From the NCBI GenBank assembly GCA_963932955.1, contig CAWVRK010000021.1:1-29729 (forward strand): 29,729 bases of DNA, given 5' to 3'. Origin of the DNA: Flavicella sp963932955. GTDB lineage: Bacteria; Bacteroidota; Bacteroidia; Flavobacteriales; Flavobacteriaceae. The notes under the pieces were generated by a model that was not told where the DNA came from, did no database searches, and saw nothing but the letters and a program-made list of their open reading frames with translations. This document shows positions 1 through 8,924 of this stretch, piece after piece; position 1 is the first letter of the stretch; every line of letters starts with the position of its first letter. The position numbers and the translations under genes were made by a program.

Positions 1-1022
1 CTGCTTGGTGGCCGAAATTTGCCAAATTTGGCTGGACAGGTGTTGATTTGTTTTTTGTTTTGAGCGGATTTTTAATCGCTTCCCAACTGTTTTTACAGGT
101 CAAAAAAGGTGAAAAAATTTCTTTGAACCGGTTTTTTATCAAACGTATTTTTAGGATTGTTCCAATTTACGCGGTCGTTGTCACAGCCTACTACCTCTTT
201 CCAATCCTCCGAGAACGCGATACCCTGCCCGAACTTTGGAGATACCTGACTTTTACCCATAACTTTGACCTCGATATCTCAAAAACCAATGCTTTTTCCC
301 ATGCCTGGTCACTAAGTGTGGAAGAGCATTTTTACCTATTACTGCCGCTGATTCTAAGCGCTCTACAGGTAAAAAAACAGTTTAAAAATTCCTTTTACAT
401 TTTAGGAATTCTCTTTATTGCTGGCTTTTTACTAAGGGACTATCTTTGGTTCGAGCAGTACCTGCCAAATTTCGACAAAACACAGATAGTACCTACTTGG
501 ACACGTTATATCTACTTCCCTACTTACAACCGCTTGGACGGCCTACTTGTCGGTGTTGCCATCGCAGCGAGTTATCAATTTTCACCAGTGCTATGGAAAA
601 AAATCAGTCCCTACGGGAACTATTTTTTAGGAGCAGGAACTGCAACCGCAGTCTTTTGCTATTTCTTTTGCAGTGATTTGGCAACCTATGCAACGACTGT
701 TTTTGGATTTCCACTGATAGCTATCGGTTATGGTTTTTTGGTCATCGGCGCCATTTGCCCCTCCAGCGTCTTGTACAAATGGAATTCCAAAGTAAGTTCT
801 ATGATTGCCATGCTGTCCTACGGGATTTACCTCACGCATAAAATCGCCATACATGTAGCGCAAAACTATTTCAAAAACCTTGGAGTAGACCCAAAAAGTG
901 GTGGGATGGTCTTGCTTGCTGCGGCCACATGTATGGCAATTGCATGGGGGCTCTACATCGCAGTAGAAAAACCTTTTATGAAACTTCGAAAACACCTTTT
1001 AGAAAAGCAATCCTTTCGATAA
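1..1022 (+). CDS. Acyltransferase family 3 (OafA/YrhL-like) membrane protein, 5' truncated by window edge
   Basis: Integral inner-membrane O-acyltransferase of the acyltransferase-3 family. Members transfer acetyl or other acyl groups to surface sugars, such as LPS O-antigen or peptidoglycan; the substrate here cannot be told. The frame is open from base 3 and reads AWWPKFAKFGWTGVDLFFVL, so the gene starts outside the window and the TTG at 48 is an internal leucine. Visible family features are the GVDLFFVLSGFLI segment, the WSLSVEEHFYLLLPL segment (near residue 90 counted from base 48) and about nine further hydrophobic helices. The C-terminus is short and basic. The N-terminal helix that normally carries the family's conserved histidine is missing because of the window edge. 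The gene is convergent with hemW, with 29 bases between the stop codons. Confidence 0.9.
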   Translation, partial: AWWPKFAKFGWTGVDLFFVLSGFLIASQLFLQVKKGEKISLNRFFIKRIFRIVPIYAVVVTAYYLFPILRERDTLPELWRYLTFTHNFDLDISKTNAFSHAWSLSVEEHFYLLLPLILSALQVKKQFKNSFYILGILFIAGFLLRDYLWFEQYLPNFDKTQIVPTWTRYIYFPTYNRLDGLLVGVAIAASYQFSPVLWKKISPYGNYFLGAGTATAVFCYFFCSDLATYATTVFGFPLIAIGYGFLVIGAICPSSVLYKWNSKVSSMIAMLSYGIYLTHKIAIHVAQNYFKNLGVDPKSGGMVLLAAATCMAIAWGLYIAVEKPFMKLRKHLLEKQSFR

Positions 1023-1051
1023 AAGCATCCTTTATTTGGAAGGAAAAAGAG

Positions 1052-2185
1052 CTACAAAGAATCCAAGAAAAACAATTCAGAGGCGATGCCATCCACCAAA
1101 AATAGTCCTTTCGGAGTCGCTTTTAAAACACCAGCAATCAGCTCCAAAGTACCCGCATCTATATGAGATACCATTTCCTTTGTCAAAAAGGCAACATAAG
1201 CCGTTCCAAAATCTTGGTGTACTTTTTCGAGAGAAACACCGAAAACCGTTCTCAAACCCGTCATCACATATTCGTTGTATCGATCGGTGACAGTCAATGT
1301 TTCTACTTCAAATGCCAACTCCTTGTCTTCAATCGCTCTGAGATACTTTGCATTGTTGGCAACATTCCAGGCGCGTTGGCTTCCTGAAAAAGAATGTGCA
1401 GAAGGTCCAATTCCTAAGTAAGGAACTCCTTTCCAATAAGAGGTGTTGTGTTTTGAAAAACAGTTTGGTTTTGCAAAATTGGAAACCTCATACTGCACAA
1501 AACCTTGTTTTTCTGTTTCTTCTACTAAGATTTGAAAATGTGCCAAAGCCAAGGCATCGTCCAAAGGAGGATAGCTTTTGTTTTGAATAAAACGGGCAAG
1601 CGCCGTATTGTCCTCCACTGTTAAGGCGTAACTCGAAATATGAGTAACACCCAAATCAAAGGCTTTTTGCAAATTCTGTCGCCAACGTTCCGCGCTCAAT
1701 CCCGGGACGCCATACATCAAATCAATACTAATCTTGTCAAAATAACGAGCAGCGGTTGCCACACAGTTTTCAGCCTCTACTGCAGCATGTGCTCGGTTCA
1801 TCATTTGAAGGTCTTCCTCAAAAAAAGACTGAACTCCAATACTCAGGCGATTGACAGGACTCGCCCCCAAGGCTTTTAAAGTCGCTGCATCCAAGTCGTC
1901 CGGATTGGCTTCCAGGGTGATCTCAGGAGCCTCTACGAGTCGGTACTCTTTTCGCAGTGTTGCCAAAAGCTGCTCAATTTCAGCAACCGACAACAAACTC
2001 GGAGTTCCTCCTCCAAAATAGACGGTTTCCACAACCACTTCTGAAAAGTCTTGAGCGCGCATTGCCAATTCCTGTTGCAAGGCCCACAACATCCTGTCTT
2101 TATTTTTCAAAGAGGTCGAAAAATGAAAGTCACAATAATGACAAGCTTGCTTGCAGAAAGGAATGTGTATGTAGATTCCAGCCAT
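1052..2185 (-). CDS. hemW: Heme chaperone HemW (radical SAM, formerly annotated as coproporphyrinogen III oxidase-like)
   Basis: Radical-SAM family protein of 377 residues, the usual length for HemW. The [4Fe-4S] motif C11-x3-C15-x2-C18 is present and is followed by Asp-Phe. The fourth cysteine that true oxygen-independent coproporphyrinogen oxidase (HemN) has at the CxC position is replaced by F20. That substitution is the accepted HemW signature, so the protein is expected to bind heme and pass it to target hemoproteins rather than decarboxylate coproporphyrinogen. Other visible family features are the glycine-rich YFGGGTPS segment and the LxIGVQSF segment. It starts five bases after the dnaE stop on the same strand, so it is probably co-transcribed with dnaE. 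Confidence 0.93.
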   Translation of the reverse strand: MAGIYIHIPFCKQACHYCDFHFSTSLKNKDRMLWALQQELAMRAQDFSEVVVETVYFGGGTPSLLSVAEIEQLLATLRKEYRLVEAPEITLEANPDDLDAATLKALGASPVNRLSIGVQSFFEEDLQMMNRAHAAVEAENCVATAARYFDKISIDLMYGVPGLSAERWRQNLQKAFDLGVTHISSYALTVEDNTALARFIQNKSYPPLDDALALAHFQILVEETEKQGFVQYEVSNFAKPNCFSKHNTSYWKGVPYLGIGPSAHSFSGSQRAWNVANNAKYLRAIEDKELAFEVETLTVTDRYNEYVMTGLRTVFGVSLEKVHQDFGTAYVAFLTKEMVSHIDAGTLELIAGVLKATPKGLFLVDGIASELFFLDSL

Positions 2186-2190
2186 AGGAA

Positions 2191-5100
2191 CTAATTGATC
2201 TTAAAACGAATGTTTTCTTTATCCAAACGCTCCAACAGTTCTGAAGATACGTTCAGTTTCAATTCCCTACTAGGCAGAGTCAGTTCTATTTTTTCTGTGG
2301 CATCCCTCAGTGTAAATTCCAATCTTTGTTTTCCTGCTATCTCGTAGTCTTTTAAGACCCCATACAAATGATTGATGTGCTGTTCAGTCACCTCCTCACT
2401 GTTCAACTGAACGGTGATTTTCTCACATTTATCATCCATCACATCGTGGAGCAACATAAAGTTGGTAAACTTCAAACGCGGTTCGCCTTCCACCCCCGTA
2501 TCTTTGTTGACCCATCCTTTTTGCAAAATTGCATTGACATACAGAAAGGAGTTTTCAGACAAAAAGTGACGAAACTGTAAATATTCATTTCCGAAAATTC
2601 GAAACTCGTGGCTATCTGCATAGTCTTCCAACACAAAAGTAGCCCAGCCTTTGCCCATTTTGGACACCCGGTGCTCAATTCCTGTCACAATAGCACCGAT
2701 GCTCAGTTTGTGACCAATGTATTTTTGCATGTTGCCCTTGAACACAGAAAGACCCACATTGCAAAACTTCATTTCATTCTTAAAATCGTCCAAGGGGTGG
2801 GCAGAGATATACATTCCCGTCACCTCCTTTTCCTTGGCCAAGAGTTCCATCGTTCCCCATTTTTCACAGGTTGGAATGTCGGGTTCTGGAAATTGAATTT
2901 CTGAAGCTTCTCCAAACAAAGATACCTGAGAGGAGTTTTGACTTTCTTTGTATTTATGTCCGAACTTCAATGCTTTTTCTAAAAAATTACTGCCCTTTTC
3001 ATCGACAATATAGTACTGTGCGCGGTGTGTCTTGGTAAAAGAATCGAACCCCCCTGCCAAAATCAAGCCTTCAACAGCTTTCTTTCCGGCCAAGCGCAAA
3101 TCAACACGTCTGACCACATCAAAAATAGAAGAAAACCATCCGTTTTCTTTTCGCTCTCGAATGATTTCTTCTACGGCCGCAGAACCCACTCCTTTAATGG
3201 CCCCCATGCCAAATCGTATCGCACCTTGTTCGTTTACTGAAAACTTCAAATAGGACTCGTTGACATCAGGTCCCAAAACAACGATTCCAGCACGCTTGCA
3301 CTCTTCCATAAAAAAGGCAACTTGCTTGATGTCACTCATGTTGTTCGACAAAACAGCCGCCATGTATTCGGCAGGATAATGGGCTTTTAAATAGGCCGTT
3401 TGATAGGCTATCCATGCGTAACAGGTGGAGTGCGATTTGTTAAATGCATAGGAGGCAAAAGCTTCCCAATCCGTCCATATCTTCTCCAATTTCTCTTCTG
3501 CATGCCCTTTGGCTGAAGCCTGAGAAAGAAATTTGGGTTTCATTTTTGCCAACACAGCAATCTGCTTTTTTCCCATCGCCTTTCGCAAGACGTCTGCCTC
3601 CCCTTTCGTAAAGTCGGCCAACTTTTGAGACAAGAGCATCACCTGTTCTTGGTAGACGGTGATCCCATAGGTCTCTTCCAGATACTCTTCCATGGCGTCC
3701 AAATCGTATTCGATCTCCTCGTGGCCGTGTTTTCTGTTGATAAAACTTGGAATGTATTCAATCGGTCCCGGTCGGTACAGGGCGTTCATCGCTATCAAAT
3801 CTGCAAAAACCGTCGGTTTCAACTCCTTCATATATTTTTGCATCCCAGGAGATTCGTATTGAAAAATCCCTACAGTCTCTCCACGCTGGAAAAGCTCGTA
3901 GGTTTTGACATCGTCTAAAGGAAAGTTTTCAGGATCGAGTATGACTCCGTGTTTTGCCTTGACAATTTTGACGGTGTGCTTGATCAAGGTCAAGGTTTTC
4001 AAGCCCAAGAAATCCATTTTCAACAAGCCTGCATCTTCTACGACGGAGTTATCGAACTGCGTGACGTACATGTCTGAATCTTTGGCCAAGGCCACCGGTA
4101 CAAACTTTGTGATGTCATCAGGAGTGATGATGACTCCACAGGCATGAATTCCTGTATTTCGAATAGAACCTTCCAAGACACGTGCCTTGTTGATGGTTTC
4201 TGCCTGTAAATCCGAACCCAATGACAAGGTTTTTAGTTCGTTGACCAATTCGATTTCGTCGGAACGTAATTTTTCCTTCAAACCTTTGTCGTCCAACGAG
4301 AACAATTTTTTAAGTTTCATCCCGGGAATCAATTTGGCAATGCGATCGGCATCGTATAAGGGCAAATCCAAGACACGTGCCGTATCTCGGATGGCAGATT
4401 TAGCTGCCATGGTTCCATAGGTGATGATTTGTGCTACCTGATTGGATCCGTATTTTTCAATCACATAATCCATGACGCGCCCCCGACCTTCGTCGTCAAA
4501 ATCAATATCAATATCGGGCATGGACACCCTTTCTGGATTTAGAAATCGTTCAAAAAGCAAGTCGTATTTGATGGGGTCTATGTTGGTGATCTTCAAACAA
4601 TAAGCCACAACTGACCCCGCTGCTGACCCCCTTCCAGGTCCGACGGAAACACCCATTTCGCGAGCGGCACGGATAAAGTCTTCTACAATCAAGAAATATC
4701 CTGGATAGCCTGTCTTAGCAATGACATCCAATTCAAAGTCCAAGCGCTCGCGAATGCTGTCCGTAAGTTCTTCATACCGCTTTTGGGCTCCCAAATAGGC
4801 GATGTGACGCAAATAATTGTTTTCGCCCCTTTTGCCGCCATCGGTAAGATCTTGGGCGTCTTGGAATTGTGTTTCTATGTCAAAGGCAGGCAACAGCACT
4901 TCGCGAGCCAACACAAAAGGTTCAATTTTCGCTACTACCTCTTGGATATTGACAATGGCTTCTGGAACATCTACAAACAGGGCTTTCATTTCCTCCGAAG
5001 ACTTGAAATAGTACTCTGAATTTGGCAAACCATAACGGTACCCTCTTCCTCTTCCAATAGGAGTAGCTTGTTTTTCTCCATCCTTGACACAGAGCAAAAT

Positions 5101-6573
5101 ATCGTGTGCATTGGCGTCTTCTTTCCTTAGGTAAAAGGTGTTGTTGGTGGCCACCGTTTTGATTTGGTGCTTTTTGGAAAACTCCAACAAAACTTTGTTG
5201 ATGTGATTTTCATCTTCTTGCCCGTGGCGCATCAATTCGATGTACAAATCCTCACCAAAAGTCTCTTTCCACCAACACAAAGCTTCCTCAGCTTGTTTTT
5301 CACCGACATTGAGAATTTTATTGGGCACTTCCCCATAGGTGTTCCCTGTCAATACGATAAGGTCTTCTTTGTACTGAGCGATGATATTTTTATCAATTCG
5401 AGGCAAGTAGTAAAACCCGTCTACAAAGGCTATGGATGACATTTTTGCCAAATTGTGGTAGCCCTTTTTATTTTTGGCCAAAAACACCACTTGGTACCCG
5501 TTGTCTTTTCGCGTTTTATCTGCATGGTCCTCACATACGTGAAACTCACAACCCACAAGGGGCTTGATCTGTGTTTCTGTAGGGGGTTCTCCATTGGCTT
5601 CCGCTTCTTTATTGGCCACTTGTGCCGCTTTGTTGTGATTGGCTACTTCGCGTACAAAATGAAAGGCAGCCATCATATTTCCCGTATCAGTCAGTGCGAC
5701 AGCAGGCATTTTCTGTCGTCCAGCTTCTGCAACCAATTCCTGAACCTGTATGGTGGATTGCAAGACGGAGTATTGGGTATGGTTGTGTAGATGTGCAAAA
5801 GAGACTTCTTTCAGGCTGTCTTCGTTTTTGGAAACGTCGATAGTCGGATCTGAATGCTGAGCGGCTTGTCGCTTTCGAATTTGCTCACTTTTCTTTTTGA
5901 GGTTGGTATGTTTTAGTCCAATTCCCTGAATGAAAGTCGGATTGGCCTTGTTGAATTGTTCCAGATAATCAGGAGCTGCTGTGAGTTCTTCCAAAGTAAA
6001 CACCTGCTTGCGAAGTAATTCTAAAAAGCAACGCGTGGTCGCCTCCACATCCGCAGTGGCATTGTGTGCATCCCCAAAACCAACTCCAAACAAATGCTGG
6101 TGCAGTTCTGTCAGCGTAGGGAGTTTAAACTTCCCACCACGTCCTCCTTCGATTTGACAGATTTGCGCTGTGACTTCGGTACAGGTATCCAAAACAGGCA
6201 AAGTGGACAAGGGACTTTCGATGCCCAAACGGTAAAATTCACAGCCCATGATGTTGATGTCAAAACCTACATTTTGCCCCACCACAAAAGTGGTTTTACC
6301 AAGAGCTATGTTGAATTTTTCAAGACCTTCTTTTAAAAAAATCCCTTGCTCCAAAGCCAGGTCGGTAGAGATTCCGTGAATCTGTTCCGCATCGTAAGGA
6401 ATGTTATATCCTTCAGGATGGACTAAAAAAGCGTCGTGTTCTAAAAGCTGTCCCATCGAATCGTGGAGTTGCCAAGCGATTTGTACACACCGAGGCCAAT
6501 TGTCCGTATCGCTGATAGGCGCTTTCCAATTCTTCGGCAATCCGGTGGTTTCGGTGTCAAATATTAAATACAT
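2191..6573 (-). CDS. dnaE: DNA polymerase III subunit alpha with fused N-terminal DnaQ-like 3'-5' exonuclease
   Basis: Replicative DNA polymerase catalytic subunit of 1460 residues, about 300 longer than E. coli DnaE. Residues 1-190 form a DEDDh exonuclease: D6-T-E8 (motif I), VGFD with D105 (motif II), and H170 followed by D175 (motif III). After a basic linker, residues 258 to about 550 form the PHP domain, with HNH at 263-265. The polymerase core follows, with GPGRGSAAGS at 645-654 and the metal-binding PDIDIDFDD at 686-694. A C-terminal OB-fold and tail contain VTGIEHRVSKMGKGWATF. Proofreading is therefore probably carried on the same chain. In the PHP domain a usual metal histidine is threonine (LTDT297GNM), which suggests PHP nuclease activity is lost. 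Family assignment is secure; domain edges are approximate. Confidence 0.96.
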   Translation of the reverse strand: MYLIFDTETTGLPKNWKAPISDTDNWPRCVQIAWQLHDSMGQLLEHDAFLVHPEGYNIPYDAEQIHGISTDLALEQGIFLKEGLEKFNIALGKTTFVVGQNVGFDINIMGCEFYRLGIESPLSTLPVLDTCTEVTAQICQIEGGRGGKFKLPTLTELHQHLFGVGFGDAHNATADVEATTRCFLELLRKQVFTLEELTAAPDYLEQFNKANPTFIQGIGLKHTNLKKKSEQIRKRQAAQHSDPTIDVSKNEDSLKEVSFAHLHNHTQYSVLQSTIQVQELVAEAGRQKMPAVALTDTGNMMAAFHFVREVANHNKAAQVANKEAEANGEPPTETQIKPLVGCEFHVCEDHADKTRKDNGYQVVFLAKNKKGYHNLAKMSSIAFVDGFYYLPRIDKNIIAQYKEDLIVLTGNTYGEVPNKILNVGEKQAEEALCWWKETFGEDLYIELMRHGQEDENHINKVLLEFSKKHQIKTVATNNTFYLRKEDANAHDILLCVKDGEKQATPIGRGRGYRYGLPNSEYYFKSSEEMKALFVDVPEAIVNIQEVVAKIEPFVLAREVLLPAFDIETQFQDAQDLTDGGKRGENNYLRHIAYLGAQKRYEELTDSIRERLDFELDVIAKTGYPGYFLIVEDFIRAAREMGVSVGPGRGSAAGSVVAYCLKITNIDPIKYDLLFERFLNPERVSMPDIDIDFDDEGRGRVMDYVIEKYGSNQVAQIITYGTMAAKSAIRDTARVLDLPLYDADRIAKLIPGMKLKKLFSLDDKGLKEKLRSDEIELVNELKTLSLGSDLQAETINKARVLEGSIRNTGIHACGVIITPDDITKFVPVALAKDSDMYVTQFDNSVVEDAGLLKMDFLGLKTLTLIKHTVKIVKAKHGVILDPENFPLDDVKTYELFQRGETVGIFQYESPGMQKYMKELKPTVFADLIAMNALYRPGPIEYIPSFINRKHGHEEIEYDLDAMEEYLEETYGITVYQEQVMLLSQKLADFTKGEADVLRKAMGKKQIAVLAKMKPKFLSQASAKGHAEEKLEKIWTDWEAFASYAFNKSHSTCYAWIAYQTAYLKAHYPAEYMAAVLSNNMSDIKQVAFFMEECKRAGIVVLGPDVNESYLKFSVNEQGAIRFGMGAIKGVGSAAVEEIIRERKENGWFSSIFDVVRRVDLRLAGKKAVEGLILAGGFDSFTKTHRAQYYIVDEKGSNFLEKALKFGHKYKESQNSSQVSLFGEASEIQFPEPDIPTCEKWGTMELLAKEKEVTGMYISAHPLDDFKNEMKFCNVGLSVFKGNMQKYIGHKLSIGAIVTGIEHRVSKMGKGWATFVLEDYADSHEFRIFGNEYLQFRHFLSENSFLYVNAILQKGWVNKDTGVEGEPRLKFTNFMLLHDVMDDKCEKITVQLNSEEVTEQHINHLYGVLKDYEIAGKQRLEFTLRDATEKIELTLPSRELKLNVSSELLERLDKENIRFKIN

Positions 6574-6798
6574 AGATAGGTCTTGTTCGTGATTTTTTAA
6601 AGTGTTTAAAAGTAATCAATTTATCGCTTTCTTTAAGATGTTTTTATCAACAAAACACGCGGCAATTGCACTCAAAAAAACAGAACTCTAGCGCTGTAAA
6701 CATCCCTATAAAATTGGGTTATGAGCAGTGAGAGCATGCCCTAGTCAAAAAAAAAATTATTTATTTTTAAATACAAATGGTATTCTCCCAAAAAAGTG

Positions 6799-6806
6799 TA
6801 TTTTTG
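6799..6806 (+). promoter_or_regulatory. Bacteroidota -7 promoter element for rpsP operon
   Basis: TATTTTTG matches the Bacteroidota -7 consensus TAnnTTTG and lies 43 bases before the rpsP ATG. I see no good TTTG at the -33 position. It lies in the 276-base gap between divergent dnaE and rpsP, which is otherwise A/T-rich; I found no equivalent element for dnaE. Confidence 0.5.
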
Positions 6807-6849
6807 CACCCTATTAATAATCAAGGTCGAGCACCTTAAAATTTAAATT

Positions 6850-7503
6850 ATGTCAGTAAAAATTAGACTACAGAGACACGGTAAAAAAGGAAAACCATTT
6901 TATGCAATTGTTGCCGCAGATGCACGTTCAAAACGTGATGGTAAATTCTTAGAGAAATTAGGAACCTACGACCCCAACACAAATCCTGCGACCATCGAAT
7001 TGGATATCGACGGGGCTGTGAAATGGTTGCAAAACGGTGCACAACCTACAGATACAGCGAAAACAATCTTATCTTACAAGGGAGCAATGTTGAAAAACCA
7101 CTTGGAGATTGGTGTTCGCAAAGGAGCAATTACCAGCGAACAAGCTGAAGAAAAATTCAACGCTTGGGCAACTGAAAAAGAAGCCAAAATTCAAGCGAAA
7201 AAAGACGGTTTGACTGCTTCAGAAGCCGCTACAAAAGCAGCCGAATTTGCTGCAGAGCAGGCAGTAAACCAAAAACGTATTGACGATGCAAAAGCAGCTG
7301 AAGATGCGATCAAAGCAGAAGCAGCAGCAGTAGAAGCAGCTGAAGATGCGATCAAAGCAGAAGCAGCAGCAGTAGAAGCAGCAAAGGTTGCAGAAGCTGC
7401 AGAAGCACAAGCGGCGGCCGAGGCAGCAGCTAGTCCTGAAGTGGAAACTACAGAAACTCCTGCTCCTGAAGCAGAAGCTACTGAAGAAAAAGCTGCAGAG
7501 TAA
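6850..7503 (+). CDS. rpsP: 30S ribosomal protein S16 with long Ala/Glu-rich C-terminal tail
   Basis: Small-subunit ribosomal protein S16, which binds 16S rRNA and is needed for 30S assembly. Residues 1 to about 85 are the S16 domain, with the typical opening SVKIRLQRHGKKGKPFYAIV and the LGTYDPNTNP segment. The protein is 217 residues, whereas S16 in most bacteria is 80-90. The extra part, from about residue 105, is rich in alanine, glutamate and lysine, is probably helical or disordered, and ends in a Pro/Thr/Glu-rich stretch. It contains a perfect 14-residue tandem duplication at residues 149-176. Extended S16 tails are known in Bacteroidota, but this one looks expanded by repeat duplication. 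First gene of an rpsP-rimM-trmN6 group, with rimM 15 bases downstream. Confidence 0.96.
   Translation: MSVKIRLQRHGKKGKPFYAIVAADARSKRDGKFLEKLGTYDPNTNPATIELDIDGAVKWLQNGAQPTDTAKTILSYKGAMLKNHLEIGVRKGAITSEQAEEKFNAWATEKEAKIQAKKDGLTASEAATKAAEFAAEQAVNQKRIDDAKAAEDAIKAEAAAVEAAEDAIKAEAAAVEAAKVAEAAEAQAAAEAAASPEVETTETPAPEAEATEEKAAE
7294..7377 (+). repeat. Perfect 42-bp tandem duplication inside rpsP
   Basis: Bases 7294-7335 and 7336-7377 are identical, in frame, and each encodes AAEDAIKAEAAAVE. A degenerate third unit (AAKVAEAAEA) follows. Identity at the nucleotide level, including synonymous positions, indicates recent duplication. Confidence 0.95.
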
Positions 7504-7518
7504 TTTTCTAATGACGAG

Positions 7519-8043
7519 ATGCGTAAAGAAGATTGTTTTTATTTAGGCCGAATCGTTAGAAAACACAGTTTTAAGGGAGAAGTGGTGCTCAAATTGGACA
7601 CCGACGAACCCGAATTGTACCGAGAAATGGAATCTGTTTTTGTCAATATTGGCAACAACATGATTCCATTTTTTATTAAAGACTCTTTGCTGCAAAAAGG
7701 CAACCAACTGCGGGTCAATTTTGAAAACATTCAATCAGAAGCGGATGCAGATGCCCTACTAAAATCAGGAGTTTACCTTCCCCTAAGCATGCTGCCCAAA
7801 TTGACAGGAAAGCAATTTTACTTTCACGAAATCATTGGCTTTGCTGCGGAAGATGTTGTCTACGGAGCCATTGGGACCGTTACGGGAGTCAACGACAGTA
7901 CGGCCCAACCTTTGTTTGAAATTGAAAAGGAAGGAATGCAGATTTTGGTCCCAATGATTGATGATTTTATCATAAACATCGATCGAGAAAAGCAAAAAAT
8001 CCTCTTAAAAACTCCTGCAGGACTGCTCGACATGTACCGCTAA
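7519..8043 (+). CDS. rimM: Ribosome maturation factor RimM
   Basis: 16S rRNA processing and 30S maturation factor, 174 residues, the standard length. The N-terminal half is the RimM beta-barrel, opening with CFYLGRIVRKHSFKGEVVLK. The C-terminal half is the PRC-barrel-like domain, with a GxVTGV-like turn (GTVTGVNDSTAQPLFEIE) and LVPMIDDFI. RimM acts on the 3' major (head) domain of the 30S subunit. It follows rpsP directly, the common order in many bacteria, though trmD is not next to it here. ATG start 15 bases after the rpsP stop; no promoter seen between, so co-transcription is likely. Confidence 0.95.
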   Translation: MRKEDCFYLGRIVRKHSFKGEVVLKLDTDEPELYREMESVFVNIGNNMIPFFIKDSLLQKGNQLRVNFENIQSEADADALLKSGVYLPLSMLPKLTGKQFYFHEIIGFAAEDVVYGAIGTVTGVNDSTAQPLFEIEKEGMQILVPMIDDFIINIDREKQKILLKTPAGLLDMYR

Positions 8044-8093
8044 TTTTTAAGAAACGTGGCCTCAGACGACGTTAAAATTCAAAACTTTCAACC

Positions 8094-8804
8094 ATGAGTG
8101 CTCCTTTTCAATTCAAAGAATTTGCAGTTGCTCAAAACCAATGTGCCATGAAAATAGGCACCGATGGAGTCTTGTTAGGAGCTTGGGCAACCACAGAAAC
8201 AGAAGTTTCAATTCTTGACATTGGCACTGGAACAGGTGTCATCGCATTGCAGTTGGCACAAAGGAGTGCCGCCGAAATTATCGATGCAATCGAAATCGAC
8301 GGGCCTGCTTTTGAACAAGCCGTTGAAAATTTCGAAAACAGCCCTTGGGGAGATCGCTTGTTTGGATACCATGCCTCTCTTCAAGAGTTTGCAGAAGAAA
8401 TAGAGGACTGCTATGATTTGATCGTCTCCAACCCTCCTTTTTATACAGGCGCATTTCCCTCGCAAGATGCACAACGCAACAAAGCGCGTTTTGAAGATGC
8501 CCTTCCCTTTGCTCATTTACTCGCAGGAGTCTCCGATTTACTGGATCCAAAGGGACGCTTTGCTCTCATCATTCCTTTTCAAGAGGAGGCGAAGCTGATC
8601 GAAAGTGCTTTGCTGTACGGATTGCATTTGCAAAAATGCTGTCGTGTTCGTGGAAACCAAAATAGTCCTATAAAAAGAAGCTTGCTCGAGTTTTCTTTTT
8701 TTAAGACACAACCCGTATACAACGACTTGCAAATCGAAACAGAACGGCATGTCTATACCAAAGAGTACACCGAATTGGTGCAAGATTTCTACCTGAAAAT
8801 GTGA
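8094..8804 (+). CDS. trmN6: tRNA1(Val) (adenine(37)-N6)-methyltransferase (TrmN6/YfiC-like)
   Basis: Class I SAM-dependent N6-adenine methyltransferase, 236 residues. The opening FQFKEFAVAQNQCAMKIGTDGVLLGAW is typical of this family (known in E. coli as YfiC). The SAM-binding motif I is LDIGTGTGVIAL at 41-52, an acidic residue ends the second strand (AIEID), and the catalytic NPPFY motif is at 113-117. In E. coli the enzyme makes m6A37 in tRNA1(Val). The NPPFY motif alone does not separate all YfiC-type enzymes, so the exact tRNA target is by family. Third in the rpsP-rimM group, with a 50-base spacer that has no clear promoter. Confidence 0.9.
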   Translation: MSAPFQFKEFAVAQNQCAMKIGTDGVLLGAWATTETEVSILDIGTGTGVIALQLAQRSAAEIIDAIEIDGPAFEQAVENFENSPWGDRLFGYHASLQEFAEEIEDCYDLIVSNPPFYTGAFPSQDAQRNKARFEDALPFAHLLAGVSDLLDPKGRFALIIPFQEEAKLIESALLYGLHLQKCCRVRGNQNSPIKRSLLEFSFFKTQPVYNDLQIETERHVYTKEYTELVQDFYLKM

Positions 8805-8924
8805 GGTTTTACAACCTTTAAAACCAAAATTATCAGCTTTTCCTGGTTCCGCTTTCTCGATCAAGCTATTGAGATCACCTAAAAAGAGGGGTGTCAGCAC
8901 CAACACAAAAGTCTTGCAAAAAAA

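Noticed and set aside
48..50. TTG as the start of the acyltransferase
   Set aside because: The frame is open to the left edge and encodes the conserved residues just before it (GWTGVD).
627..995. Minus-strand frame opposite the acyltransferase
   Set aside because: Cys-rich composition without family features, opposite a clear membrane acyltransferase; a shadow frame.
7219..7410. Cys/Phe-rich minus-strand frame over the rpsP tail
   Set aside because: It is the complement of the GCA/GAA repeats of rpsP and arises from codon bias there.
8805..8825. Hairpin GGTTTTA/TAAAACC after trmN6 as a terminator
   Set aside because: Stem is A/T-rich and no T-tract follows on either strand, so it does not meet the intrinsic terminator pattern.
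8538..8906. Minus-strand 122-codon frame opposite trmN6
   Set aside because: Lies over the conserved C-terminal half of trmN6 and resembles no protein.
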